Below, in pieces: positions 21,932 through 34,188 of a DNA stretch of 64,000 nucleotides (position 1 is its first letter; each line of letters opens with the position of its first letter). This stretch comes from Glutinoglossum americanum. Lineage: Eukaryota; Ascomycota; Geoglossomycetes; Geoglossales; Geoglossaceae. The DNA is taken from the NCBI GenBank assembly GCA_020080175.1, contig JAGHQL010000052.1, positions 78,776 through 142,775 on the forward strand, read 5' to 3'. Both the position numbers and the translations under genes were made by a program. The notes beneath the pieces are model-generated. The model was given only the letters and a program-made list of their open reading frames with translations, did not search any database and had not been told where the DNA came from.

Positions 21932-24900
21932 GATGTTGTTGGATGGTTAGGATATTCACAGATGTTGAAAGGCTAGAGCACGTTATATGGTGTAGAATAG
22001 ATTTTATTTCTTGCTAGCTATACGTGAAAGAACGAGGGTATTCCCAAGGCGTTTTATATGCTCCTTGACGCTACGAATGGGGCAGCCATTGTCAATAGCC
22101 TGCTGCCGTATGCCACCACTGCCAAGAAGCGGCCAAGAGGCTTCCAATGAACTGAACGAAGGAACGCCAAAGTATGACAGTCCCCTTATATATACGGTAG
22201 AGCTCATAGTGAGCGTAAAGCAAGAATTCGAGTAATGTTTCGTGTTGCAAAGGTGCTAAGCCGAAGGATTGCTGACCACCTCCCTAACCGGGAAGGATAT
22301 GTGTCATAGCTGAGGGATTGGACGTCGTGAACACCTCGCATATGATATTTGCGACTATTCTTGGACCCTATGATGTCAGAGGGTGTTGTGGATATGCTGT
22401 GGCGCTGCCACATGAAAAGTTTGTTGTTAGCTTTCCTAATCGGAAAAGGGGGGTAGATCACGTGGGTTACCCCTGACCCCTATTCTGCGGTTCGCGGGGC
22501 GAACCCACCAACACATAAGGTGCCTGGCAGCACCCGCACTCGTAGAACTTCTCTTCTAGCTAGCCAGTCGTTATATAGTCAATTGAATTGATTCTACATA
22601 CAGTTGTGTGCCTACGTATCCGTGCCCGCGAAACGACGTCTAGTGACGTCATACATACCGAACTCCTCCACCATACCGCGAGAATCGCCATAGCCTTACA
22701 ATAGAGGTATGGCCTCGGCCACGGCCTGGGTCCTCGGGGCCGAATGCTCAAAAGGAGGTGTCATGGCCGATAGGGATTGGTAATATAGCCGCATTGACCA
22801 CGCGGCTCCGCTAGTTCTCGTTCGTTTACCCCTTTTGCCTTCTTGGCGCCAAGCCGGAAATATTGCCTCACAAGAACCTTTTGCTCGACCACTTCTGTTG
22901 TATGTTAATTGGCTCGATTCTACTTTGTGGGAGGCCGGGGTCGGTGTTACTATCGGGAGTGGACTCGCCCACAAGATCTTCTTCCACCTTTTTGCATTCT
23001 AATTTCTTACAACGTCCCTTCTACACAGAGGCTGCGGCAAAAGGACTTACCCTAGCATAGAGCGGTAGGGCGCGTCAGCCACATACAAGCCACCCGGGAG
23101 TGCTAACCCTACAACACAATTAGGAGTTGGCAATTTGACTCTCCATTCTGGGTGGAGTGCGGAGGATAGTCAATGATATGTGTCATATGTTCCACGATCG
23201 ATTTTCCTAGATCCTAACGCTAACATCAGCTATCGTCGGAGGAGGGGTGCGGAATCTTGCAAGATAGCTAACGTAGGATCAAATTAATTAGCGTCCTGCA
23301 AGAGTGGCCAAACCCCCATTCCTCTTAAGCGAAAGATCTGCATGCCAGCAGCCATGCTTGCTGTCATTCTAACCCTTCCATTCCAACATTATCTCCTTGC
23401 GGTGATTTTGAATCGACACTACCAACGCGCCGTAGTAACCGGATCCGAGATGATGCTAGTCCGCCCGATGGGCTTTAGCCAGGGTCCAAACAGCAGCAAA
23501 ACCCAATCCTACTTCCATGACATGCTACGTAGTAAGGTTCAGGGGTTAAGTGCCGCCGATAATGGCCCGCGTGACCTGCGACCTCAAAGCTACGCTGGGG
23601 CCGAGGTCCTCGAAAATCGCAACACTCGAAAGGAAGAATTTATCGGGTTGAAAGACAGAAAAAGGAACTAGTTGTCGGGTCGTCATGCAGCCTGAATGTG
23701 GAGATGACTGACGTGCAGTGTATGTGGTCGATAAGACGTCTGCAGGACCCAGGCTCGGTGCCAAAAGCGTGCGCATACAGGCAGACCCACGACAATGCCG
23801 CTTGCACCCTCAATTTAACGTGAAAAAAAAAAATTAAAACACCAGGAATTAAATGCGACACTGCGAGCAAGGATTCGTCGAATTAAGGCCTCCAAGCCAT
23901 CATTCCATACAGGCCCGCCGCCAACAGACACGAATCGCACATCCTTCGACCTTTTGTCACTGTAACCCTACAAAACCAGCTTACGCACCCCAACAATCCC
24001 CAGCGCATCCCCGGAGCAAAAAAACACCCATGCACCATCGCCATCGGAGAAGGAATGCGCGACAACCCCCCGGACATTGGGCATTCCACACCAAAGCCCA
24101 GGACTCGCCCGGGAGTCCCCGCGCGCAAACTCTCTCCGAGCAAATTCCGCGCCGCGCTGCACGCACGCCGCCCCCCTGCCGCCACGCACGACAGCACCGA
24201 CGGGGGGATGGCGAATGCCGCATCTGGAGCTGGGGATCCTGCCGTTTCGGGGAAGGCGCCTCGCTTGGCGGGGGCCCTGACATTTGACGTGATGCGTTCG
24301 GCATCGCCCGCGCGCGCCCTGGGTTGGCTGGCTGGCCGGGGGGGGGGTTGCTATTATCGCTGTTATTTATTATTATTGTTCTACCCCGCCCCGAGTCGAT
24401 CCCTTTGTGCTCGCCCGCGTGTGCGCTGCTCTGGCCCCCTGGCGGGTGTCGATCGTGCCATGTCCCTTTGGGAGAACCTCCGCGGCTGGAGGTGCGGTGC
24501 AGCTGAGCTTCGCGTGCTGGTGGTAAGGGGCCGGTAAGGGGTTAGGATTTAGGGGGTGTGCGCTCGCTTCTGGATTAGCTGGGACTTATGGGGTGTGGTT
24601 GGTTGAGCGACTGGGGGTGAGTCGCTTATTAAGCGGAATAGGGGCGCGCGCGATAACGAGGGTGTCCTTGATCCGAGGATGATTACGTTGGCTGAGGGCT
24701 TATGGATGATTAACCCATATTAACTATTGCTGGGTCGCCACCGCCGGTATGTACGTATCGGTGAAGATGCGTCCGGGTTCGGGGGCATGTTCGCATGTTG
24801 GCATGTTCGCCTGTCACTCTCGGTGCGCTTTTCGCCTCGCTTATCTCGACCTCTTGTCGGTGTTGGTTGAGCGGCTTGAGCGGCTTGAACGGTTTGGGCG

Positions 24901-25686
24901 GCTTGACGGTGGCTGACACTCCATACCGCTTTCGTCGGCTTACCCCCTTTCTCCCTTCTCGGCATCCCCTGATCGAATCCAACAAGACGTGCTCCGCTGC
25001 TGCCTCTTCATCGTTAGCGCAGTGATTCCGAATCTACAAGCTCCGCTCTAATCTCGAGGGTGGAGATTAGAGTTGAAGCGTCGCTAAAGGCGACGCCAAT
25101 GGGAGCGCAGCGCCGCCGAGATGAGCCGTGTCGCACGCGGAGCTCCTGTCAAGCCACCAATTAAGTTGGGTTTGCCAAGCTTATCTCGTATAAGCTCCCA
25201 TCAAGATGCAAACTCAGGGGGCGTGCGTGCTATTTTCTCGTGGGAGCGGTTGGGCTGCGATCGTGGGGTGGAGCGCTCGCTGTCATTGGGCTGCCGGGTG
25301 GCGACCGAGACATCTTTCTGAAATTGCCATCTGAACCCAGGCCGGTAAAATATCTCGTAATGTTTTTTCCTCGCGTTGGTTTCACCCATGCGCCTTGCTC
25401 CGTCATTGGCCATTCCCGCTCGGTTGCTGCCTTGGACCAACTGGCTCAGGGGGACTCTCCCCGCCTTGAATCCGACGTCGATAGCGCCCACGATTTCTTG
25501 GTGGGTTGGCCTTTCTATATAACCCGAGCTTCAGCTCGTCCCTTTGAGAGAACCTCAAGGACAACGGAGAATTCCACCACCACCACCACCACCACCACTG
25601 TCTTTATCGCACCGGGGGAATCTACCGTCACCCATACTGTCTTTATCGCACAGTTGTAGCAAGCCTCGCAGGCCCCCCGCATCGCG
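21932..25686. other. Long stretch without a supported gene
   Basis: Short ORFs on both strands, including a GC-rich 160-codon one at 24055-24537, lack recognisable domains. A 9-bp tandem repeat (TTGAGCGGC-like, four to five units) lies at about 24864-24910, and a CCA microsatellite at 25574-25598. The last few hundred bases should hold the promoter of the galactose-oxidase-like gene. Confidence 0.5.
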
Positions 25687-28160
25687 ATGATGGTGCCAAC
25701 ATGGATGTCCAGCGCTCTGCTGTTCGTTACCCTCTGCGGAAGAGTAGCCAATGCCCGCACGGTCCCTTTCGTACCTCCGCCTGCAGATCTTTTAGCAGCG
25801 GAGAGGATCACCCTTCAACCCCAAGCCCTTGCGGCTCCAATCGCCGGAGATGCGCTTTCTCGAGCCGGTTGGACAGTCGCCACCGATAGTGCCCAGGGTA
25901 CACTAGTTGGTGCTAATGTTCTCGACGGTAATACAGGATCGATCTGGCATACTCAATGGGACCCGACGAATGCACCGCTGCCTCATACTATAACTATCGA
26001 TATGAAAACTACATCCTTTGTAGATGGCATCACCTACCTCCCACGACAAGACGGCAATTCCAACGGGAATATTGGGCAGCACCAGGTTTTTATAAGCACC
26101 GATGGGACGAACTTCAATCTTGTCGCTTTTGGGACATGGCTCGACGACAACAGTGAGAAGGCGGCGGATTTCGAGACCATTCCAGCACGGTATATTAGAA
26201 TCGTAGCCCTCACCGAGGCTGGGGGTCGTGGCCCCTGGACAAGCGCTGCGGAGATTAACGTGTTCGTCTCAAAAAAAACTTCGCATCACGAGGCGGGTGG
26301 ACAGCGAGCGCAGATAGCTCTCAGGGTACCCTAGTCCCCGGTAATACTCTTGACTCAGACACTGGAACAATCTGGCATACGCAATGGGATCCAACGAATG
26401 CACCGCTACCCCATACTCTAACCATAGATATGCAGTCTGCGATCAGCATCGAGGGTATCACCTATCTGCCACGACAAGACGGCAATTCCAACGGGAATAT
26501 CGGGCAGTACCGGGTCCTTGTGAGCACCGATGGGACGAGTTTCAACCAAGTCTCAACCGGAACATGGACCGATGACCCGACCCTGAAGGGCTCGAATTTT
26601 CCGTCTGTTAATGCGCGGTTTGTCAGACTCGTAGCGCTGACCGAGGCTGGGGGTCGCGGCCCTTGGACGAGCGTAGCGGAGATTAACGTCGCTATCCCGG
26701 GTGCCTTCGTACCACCGCCAAACGGCAAAGGACAATGGGGTCCAACCATCAACTTCCCGCTTGTTCCGGTTGCGGCATCCGTTCAGCCCAATACCGGCAA
26801 GGTGGTTGCTTGGTCATCCTGGTCCGCAAAGACGTTCGGCGGAGACGGTGGTTTGACTGTCACGGCCTTATACGACCCGGCTACTCAACGCGTCACCCAA
26901 CGGGTTGTCACAAATACAGGCCACGACATGTTTTGTCCCAGTATCTCGCTAGACGCAACTGGTCGCACCCTTGTTACCGGAGGCGACTCCTCCCAGAAGG
27001 CCAGCATTTATACCCCCACCACCGATAGTTGGTCGAGCGCGGCGAATCTTCGGATTCCCCGTGGCTATCACGCATCAACTACGTGTTCGGACGGACGGAT
27101 CTTCACCATCGGAGGATCATGGAGCGGGGGAGAGGGAGGCAAGAACGGCGAAATCTATAACCCGAAGACGAACGTTTGGAGTCTACTAGGATCTTGCCCT
27201 GTTGCACCCATGCTGACCGCAGACGCGCAAGGTGTCTATCGGGCTGACAATCATGGTTGGCTCTTTGGATGGAAGAGCGGATCGGTATTCCAAGCAGGGC
27301 CTAGCCGGGCTATGAATTGGTATGGCACAGGTGGAAGCGGCTCCCGTCAAGGAGCAGGAAACAGGGCCTCGGACGCAGACTCGATGTGCGGCACCGCTGT
27401 AATGTACGATGCCGTCGCGGGGAAAATCCTCACCCTCGGTGGCTCTCCCAACTACATCAACTCGGGAGCAACCGCCGCGGCACACGTCATCACGATCGGG
27501 AATCCAAACACCACACCCTCGGTCACGAGGATCAACGACATGAGTTTTTCGCGCATATTCCACAACTCCGTCGTCCTCCCCGACGGCAAAGTCTTCGTCA
27601 CGGGCGGCCAATCCGTCGGCGCCCCGTTCCAGGACTCCAACCTCCAATTCACCCCGGAGCTGTGGGACCCCGCGACCAACCAGTTCACGCAGCTCAACCC
27701 CAACTCGATCCCGCGCGTGTACCACAGCTTCGCGCTGCTCCTCCTAGACGGCACCGTCATGTCCGGCGGCAGCGGCCTCTGCGACACCTGCTCCGCCAAC
27801 CACTTCGACGCGCAGATCTTCACCCCGCAGTACCTGCTCAACGCCGACGGCACCAGGGCCACCCGCCCCGTCATCAACACCGTCTCGTCCTCCAACGTCG
27901 TGCCCGGGAACACCGTCACCGTCACCACAAACTCCGCCGTCACGGCCATGTCGCTCGTCCGCTACGGCTCCGCTACGCATACCGTCAATACCGACCAGCG
28001 ACGCATCCCGCTTAGTCTTACGACTACGGGGACGAACACTTACCGGTTCACCATCCCTAATGATTACGGTATCGCGCTTCCGGGGTACTGGATGCTGTTC
28101 GCCATGGATTCCGCTGGCCATCCGAGCGTCGCGAAGACTATTCTCATCAGGGGCCCGTGA
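25687..28160 (+). pseudogene. Galactose-oxidase-like copper radical oxidase with two discoidin domains; one frameshift
   Basis: The first frame (25687-26334) has a signal peptide and one F5/8 type C (discoidin/CBM32) domain. The second frame (stop at 28160) has another discoidin domain, a kelch propeller and the C-terminal Ig-like domain. They are joined at an A8 run (26271-26278); one more A would give a single ORF of 824 codons plus stop. Galactose-oxidase residues are all present: Cys in DMFCPSIS (26934), Tyr in PRGYHAS (27066), stacking Trp in GGSWSGG (27120), Tyr-His in PRVYHS (27720, 27723) and His in THTVNTDQ (27978), so the Tyr-Cys cofactor could form. The family oxidises primary alcohols or aldehydes and makes hydrogen peroxide outside the cell. 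The shift may be true decay or a homopolymer base error. A second discoidin domain is unusual. Confidence 0.85.
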
Positions 28161-28655
28161 GGGGGGAGATTGGATTGGCTAACGAGACATGGGGTTTTTT
28201 CTTCAGCGCTATCTTTTAGGGGAATAATTGCTCGAACGCCCCGGAATTTGAAATTTTATGTACCTGCCGCTCGTTTCAGGTTTTTTTACTCGAACACACA
28301 CCCCACAATTTGGAATACACGACACCCGGTGCGCTTTACATTCTTTTTAGTTGCCGTTGTAATATCAGATATGCTTTTAAATTGAAATACAGTCGTTACT
28401 GCGCATTGCTGCTTATGCTGAAATGGTGATTCTGGGGCTTGTGATGATTGGAATTAGTGACTTTGCCTTTCATGGGAATCTTGTCGTTACACTGAACGGG
28501 CTAAATCATAATCGTGTAAAGGCTACAAATGCGTAACTAAGCGCCAAGTTTCTGACCCCTCACCGTTTTGTAAAGCCTAAGCTCTGCCCCATCGAGTCAG
28601 CTCACTTAAAGCGTTATGCGAGTAATCTGAATACATTAATTTTGTGGACTAGGGT
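28161..28655. other. Intergenic, no gene seen
   Basis: Nothing recognised. Confidence 0.45.
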
Positions 28656-29408
28656 TATGTGTTACGACAAGGATATCGTTGATGGTTGCAACTCCCTACG
28701 GAAGGTGTACGTCTGGTTCCGTGTTAAGGACATCGAGAAGAACATTTTTGCCAATGAATCTTCCGCATTCGCAACACCATCTTCACCCTAGTTAACTAAT
28801 CTCACACAAAACGAAACGCATTCGGACAGTCGACATCGCAGACGAAAACGTCGCTTGGACTTTGATTTCTCTAATCCGCCAAATATGCGAATGGGCTCAA
28901 ACGGAACATAGACGCTTTGTGATTGAGCATTTGTATAAATGGAGCAACTACAAGAGCCTGAATGCCCGTTGGAGACAGAAGAAAGAGCCAGATCCAAAAG
29001 CTAGGCGAGTCCTTTAAGGAAAGGGAACGGATCTCCTTATTTTTTCAGTCTTGCTCTATACGAGAGAATGGAGGGCGAAATTGTCAGAAAGTTCTCAGAG
29101 AGCCAGCTTTTACCGGTTGTTGAAGAGCTACTTTACCACAGGCGCTCAATTAAAATTCTGCAAAGGTCCATGAGGCACATGGGCACCTAGGGGGATCTCC
29201 ATTAGTGGAGACTGCAAGTAAGCCTGCTGAGGAGCATATCGAAGGAGGTGTTGTGGTTTATATGGCTGATCAGGATGTACTGAACGAAAGCGGGTACGAA
29301 CGGTTGTTTCATTGGGTGGAAGAGTTCCAGGGAGGAACTCCGGGGGCGCTGACGCAGCCGATTCCGATTAGTGGGTTTCCGGTTAGGTCTGGGAGTTTGA
29401 GGCGATAG
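28656..29408 (+). pseudogene. Unrecognised decayed gene in shifting frames
   Basis: Four coding-like pieces follow one another in different frames. 28656-28791 reads MCYDKDIVDGCNSLRKVYVW and ends ATPSSP. About 28797-29017 reads TVDIADENVAW, then RRFVIEHLYKWSNY, to a stop. 29069-29190 reads MEGEIVRKFSESQLL. About 29190-29408 reads EEHIEGGVVVYMADQDVL and ends SGSLRR. No intron of workable size and phase connects the first two pieces. A TTTTTTCAG at 29041-29049 could be an acceptor before the third. I do not know the family. It may be a pseudogene or a real gene with splicing I misread. Confidence 0.35.
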
Positions 29409-29795
29409 ACCTGATTGAAAAGAGTATATTCTTGTAATTGTAAGTGTTAGTGGTGTGGCCGAATTACGATCGAATTGAAGGGGTTTTGCGAGTAAAACCT
29501 TTCGTTTCCCGCCACCCATCTTACAGTGTTTTCGTACGGTGTCGCATAGCAGATAGTCTAGAAAATATTCTTGAGTACTTTGTAGACACGGTGCATATTT
29601 TCTGGACAGCATTATTTCACTGTCCGCCCGCGATGGTTGCGCTCTTGTATGTGTCTTTCCCTGCTACCTCGAATCGCGTCTCGAATCTGCCATCGAGAGT
29701 TCCGGGTCAATTGCGGGATCTTCCGTCCGCTAGAGAGAGAGACTGCCAAGAACTTCCGCAATGATACATCACCTACCCCACCCGATCAATGACAC

Positions 29796-29926
29796 TGTTG
29801 GGTCGTTCAGGTAGAAAAGTATATTCTATTAAGAGAGATTTGTTTTGTTGTTTGAGCCTCTAAGAAAACAAAAACTTTTCGAGTGGTAATCTCTCGGCTA
29901 ATTTACACGAGGGCTTGCCCTCAACA
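29796..29926 (+). mobile_element. LTR-like repeat (family W), copy 2
   Basis: 131 bp, from TGTTGGGTCGTTCAGG to GCCCTCAACA, homologous to the reverse strand of 16216-16332. Flanks GACAC and GTCAC differ at one base, a weak candidate target duplication. Confidence 0.55.
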
Positions 29927-30253
29927 GTCACTCACACCACCCCCGTTCCGACAGACACCAAGAAGAGTTGATTTCCCACCATATGAAATACCTCCGCAAA
30001 GTTCTGTGCGCACCCTGCTAGTAAGTCATACACCGTACCCGGTTAGAGGCTTGCGCATGCGCCGTACCCGGTCGGAAGCTTATGCATGAGTATGAAAGGT
30101 GGTCTGTGCTTTGCCACGTCAGCCGCGCTGTGGGGCTCATTCGCTTCCCCACCTTATTTGAACTACAGCACGGCGTATCCAGAACATAGAACCCGAACCC
30201 TAGCCTGTGTTTGTTGTTTCCAGCCGCTAACTAGCGAATCGTCTAAATAATAG

Positions 30254-33200
30254 ATGGCGCAAGGCGGAAGTTACTTTAGTGGTAGGAACTATGTATACGG
30301 CGGGAACATCGTTCAAGGAAATGTCAACACATCTGGTGGATCGTATACAGTCAGTAAGTGGATCTATCTAGCCTAACTGGATTGGTTGCATGCTGTGCTA
30401 ATCCTGATTAGACTTCGGAAGTACAGATCGTCGGAGAAGAGAGATTCTGCAATGGTTGTCTCCAATACCGTATGAACAGCATCATAATACCAACAAGCTT
30501 GACATTCTTAAAGACACTGGGAGGTGGCTCTTCCAAACGAACACCTTCACTCAGTGGAGAGATCCCAGTGAATCCTCGATACTTTGGCTGCATGGAATTC
30601 GTAAGTCTGGAGGCTGATTTCCGATGATATCACAACTAGCTAATAAAGCCTTAGCCGGTTCTGGGAAGACCAAGTTAATGTAAGAGCCAAAACTCCAGGA
30701 CATAGATCCACCACACGGTACGCGGAATCGCTAAATCGCATACCATCATGCCAGATCAATCGTTGTCGACACAGTCCTTAAGGACGCTGAGACCAAATGC
30801 GCTTACTTTTACTGTGCACGTAACACTTCTGAACCTGAACGCTCAAATCCAGTGGACATACTCCGCAGTGTTGTGAGGCAAATGTCAACCCCGAGATCAG
30901 GGGAGCCTATCCTCGGTCCGACCACAGAAATATATGAGAAGCGAGAGAAGAACGGTCATGCGGGTGGAACTCTTGGAATAGAGGAAAGCGTCGAACTCAT
31001 CACCAGCTTGGCGACCCACCATCCGCTTACTGTAATCATCATCGATGCGTTAGACGAATGTGATACGAGCACACGATTCAAGTTGTTCGAGGCCCTGGCC
31101 ACCATTCTTCAGAAAGCTACTAATGTAGTAAAAATTTTCGTATCTAGCCGTGACGACAAGGATATCGTCCTACAATTGAAGGGCTGCCCAAATCTGTACG
31201 TCAGTGCCAGAGACAGTGCGGAGGATATCAAGAGATACATCGAGACCGAAGTTAGGAAAGCCATTGACCAGAATCGGCTACTCGGTGGTGACGTTTCCGA
31301 AGAACTGGTCCGAGAGATCAATGAAAAATTGATACAGGGGGCACAAGGCATGTGAGTCAACAGTTTAATTGATCGTAATAGCCAATGTCATTTACTTAGG
31401 CTTTTTTTTCTAGGTTCCGCTGGGTAAGTCTTCAGCTGCAGAATCTCTGCAGCAACAGAGTGAATTTTGAAGAAGACGTTCGAGAGAGGCTTCACAGCCT
31501 TCCGCGAGACCTTGCAAGCGCCTATTCTGAGATCTACAGGCAAATCTCTGAATCACCGGAGCGAAGCCGGGTGGTTGCGATAAAGACATTTAAATGGATA
31601 CTCTGCAGCCAAAGGAGTCTGACTGTCGACGAGTTTCTTGCCGCTGTTGGGGTTGACCCTCAGCAGAAAAACCCTAAGGAGGTCGTCTTAAGCGTCTGTT
31701 GCAATCTTGTTATATTCGATTTAGAAGTGAGGGTCTTTCGGTTCGCACACCTCTCAGTACGAGAGTATCTTGAAGGACGAGGCGACTATACAGCAACGGC
31801 AGTGCACTCCTTCGTTGCAGAGAAATGTCTACTTATCTGTCTTAGCAATAGCCAGGCTGCAATGACGGCTATATCCTCTGAAGACCCCCTGCACAGATAT
31901 GCAGTAATGTATTGGGCAGTTCATTGTCAGAAGAGCGAGGATGGCCGATCTAGGGACAATCTAGGTAACCTATTCCGTCAGTTTACTGGGAAAGGGGGTA
32001 TCGGGAGTCCATCATTCGATAGTTGGACCCTATCGGCAACGGCACCTCTCCCCCACTTACGGCGCCCGCTCCGCAGCGGCATTGATGGTAAAATTGCATC
32101 AGCGATTAGTTCCCCGGCAAATCCCATCTTTGCAGCCTGTATTTGGGGGTTTCCCGAGGTTTTACAATGTGCGTCGAGATCGAAGCCGAACGCTCTGGAG
32201 ATGACAAATACAGACCATGAGACACCTCTACAACTTACAAGTATGTATGGGCAATGCGAAATGGCTCGGTTGCTGCTCGAGGGGGGAGCCAACATAGAAT
32301 CAATGAATGATCATGGTTGGACGCCGTTGTGCTGGGCCGCGCAGAGCAAGGACGAGGCCATCACGAAACTACTACTCGAGAAAGGAGCCGATCTAGATTC
32401 TAAGGACAAATCTGGTCGGACACCGCTGTGGTGGGCTGCGTGGAAAGGGAGCGAGGCTATTGCGAAGTTGCTGCTCGAGAGAGGGGCAGATCCAGATCCT
32501 AAGGACGAATCTAGTAAGACACCGCTGTGTTGGGCCGCGTGGAACGGGAACCCGGTCATCGCAAAGTTGCTGCTTGAGAAAGGGGCCGATCCAGATTCCA
32601 AGGACGAGTTTGGTCGGACACCGCTGTGGTGGGCCGCACGGATAGGGAACGAGATCGTCGCAAAGCTGCTGCTCGAGAACGGGGCCGACCCGGGTTCCAA
32701 GGATGAATGTGGTCAGACAACGCTAGAGTTAGCTGTTCAGGAAGGGAGCGAGACCATCGTGAAGTTGCTCCTCGAGAAAGGGGCCAATCTGAATCCTAAT
32801 GGCGAATCTAGTCGGACACCGCTGTGGCGGGCCGCGAGGAAAGGGGACCAGGCTATTGTGAAGTTACTACTCGAGAAAGGGGCCGATTCAGATCCCAGGG
32901 ACGAATATGGCCAGACACTCCTGTGGTCGACCATGCGTGAAGGGAACGAGGCTATCACGGGGTTGCTACTCGAGCAAGGGGCCGATTCAGATCCCAAGGA
33001 CGAATATGGCCAGACACTCCTGTGGTCGGCCATGCGTAAAGGGAACGANNNNNNNNNNCCAAGGACGAATATGGCCAGACACTCCTGTGGTCGGCCATGC
33101 GTAAAGGGAACGAGGGCATCATGAAGTTGCTTCTTGAGAAAGGGGCCGATCCAGATTCCAAGGACGAATATGGCCAGACACTCCTGTGGTCGGCCATGCG

Positions 33201-34188
33201 TAAAGGGAACGAGGCTATCATGAAGTTGCTTCTTGAGAAAGGGGCCGATCCAGACTCCAAGGACGAATCTGGTCAGACACTCCTGTGGTCGGCCATGCGT
33301 GAAGGCAACGAGGCCATCACGGAATTGCTACTCGAGCAAGGAGCCGACCCAGATTCCAAGGACGAACATGGCCAGACACTCCTGTGGTCGGCCATGCGTA
33401 AAGGGAACGAGGCCATCGCGAAGTTGCTTCTTGAGAAAGGGGCCGATCTGGATTCCAAGGGTGAATATAGCCAGATGCTGTGGTGGGCCGTGGAGGAAGG
33501 GAACGAGGCCATGGCGAAGTTGCTGCTTGATAAGGTGGCCGATCCGGATCCTAGGGACGAATATGGTCAGACACCGCTGTGGCGGGCCGTGCAGGAAGGG
33601 AACAAGGCTATTGTGAAGTTGCTACTCGAGAAAGGGGCCGATCCGGATCCTAGTGGTGTATATGGTCGGATACCGTTGCGGTGGGCCCCGCAGAGAGGGA
33701 GCCGGGCTATCACGGAGCAGCTCCTCAAGAGAGGAACCCGCGCAGGTCCCGAGGCCAAATATAGTTGGACACCGCTGTGGTGGGCCGCGTTGTCAGGGAA
33801 CCAGGCTATTGTGAAGTTGCTACTCAAGAATGGGGCCGATCCAAATTCCAAGGACAAATATTGTCAGACATCCCTGTGGTCGAACTTGTATGGAAAGGAC
33901 GGGGCCATCGCGAAGCTGCTACTCGAGAAGGTGGCCGATCCAGATACTAGGGACAAATATGGCCGGACGCCGCTGTGGTGGGCCGCGTGGAAAGGGAAGG
34001 AGGCCATCGCGAAGTTGCTGCTCGAGAAAGGAGCCGATCCAGGTTCCAAGGACAAATATGGTCAGACGCCGCCGTGGCCGGCCGAGTGGAAAGGGAACAA
34101 GGCCATCGCGGAGTTGCTGCTCGAGAAAGGGGCCGATTTAGATCCCAAGGGCGAATATGGTCGGACACCCTGTGGTGGGTCGCATTAG
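30254..34188 (+). CDS. NACHT-ankyrin NLR (STAND) protein, with assembly gap
   Basis: Fungal NLRs act as signal-controlled switches in self/non-self recognition and cell death. Exons are 30254-30353, 30412-30600, 30655-30679, 30755-31351 and 31414-34188; introns are 58, 54, 75 and 62 bp. Domains: a short Gly/Asn-rich N-terminus (GGNIVQGNVN); NACHT with P-loop GIPGSGKT (about residues 95-102, built across two splice sites), Walker B LTVIIIDALDECD and sensor VKIFVSSRDD; a winged-helix-like part (LPRDLASAYSEIYRQI, FRFAHLSVREYL); then about 20 ankyrin repeats of 33 residues from 32210. Repeats 8-13 are nearly identical at DNA level. Ten Ns (33049-33058) fall in this array, and the frame differs on the two sides, so the gap length is not real. 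A missing base near 34168 ends the last repeat early; the other frame runs to 34235. Confidence 0.85.

Noticed and set aside
21213-21959. 248-codon minus-strand ORF
   Set aside because: Most of it is the shadow of the glucosaminidase 3' exon in GC-rich sequence. The smaller HTH ORF overlapping its start is the better call.
24055-24537. 160-codon GC-rich ORF
   Set aside because: No domain, Ala/Arg/Pro-rich composition, and overlapping open frames on both strands.
27186-28121. Long minus- and plus-strand ORFs within the oxidase gene
   Set aside because: They are GC-rich shadow frames. The plus-strand frame holding the catalytic residues explains the sequence.
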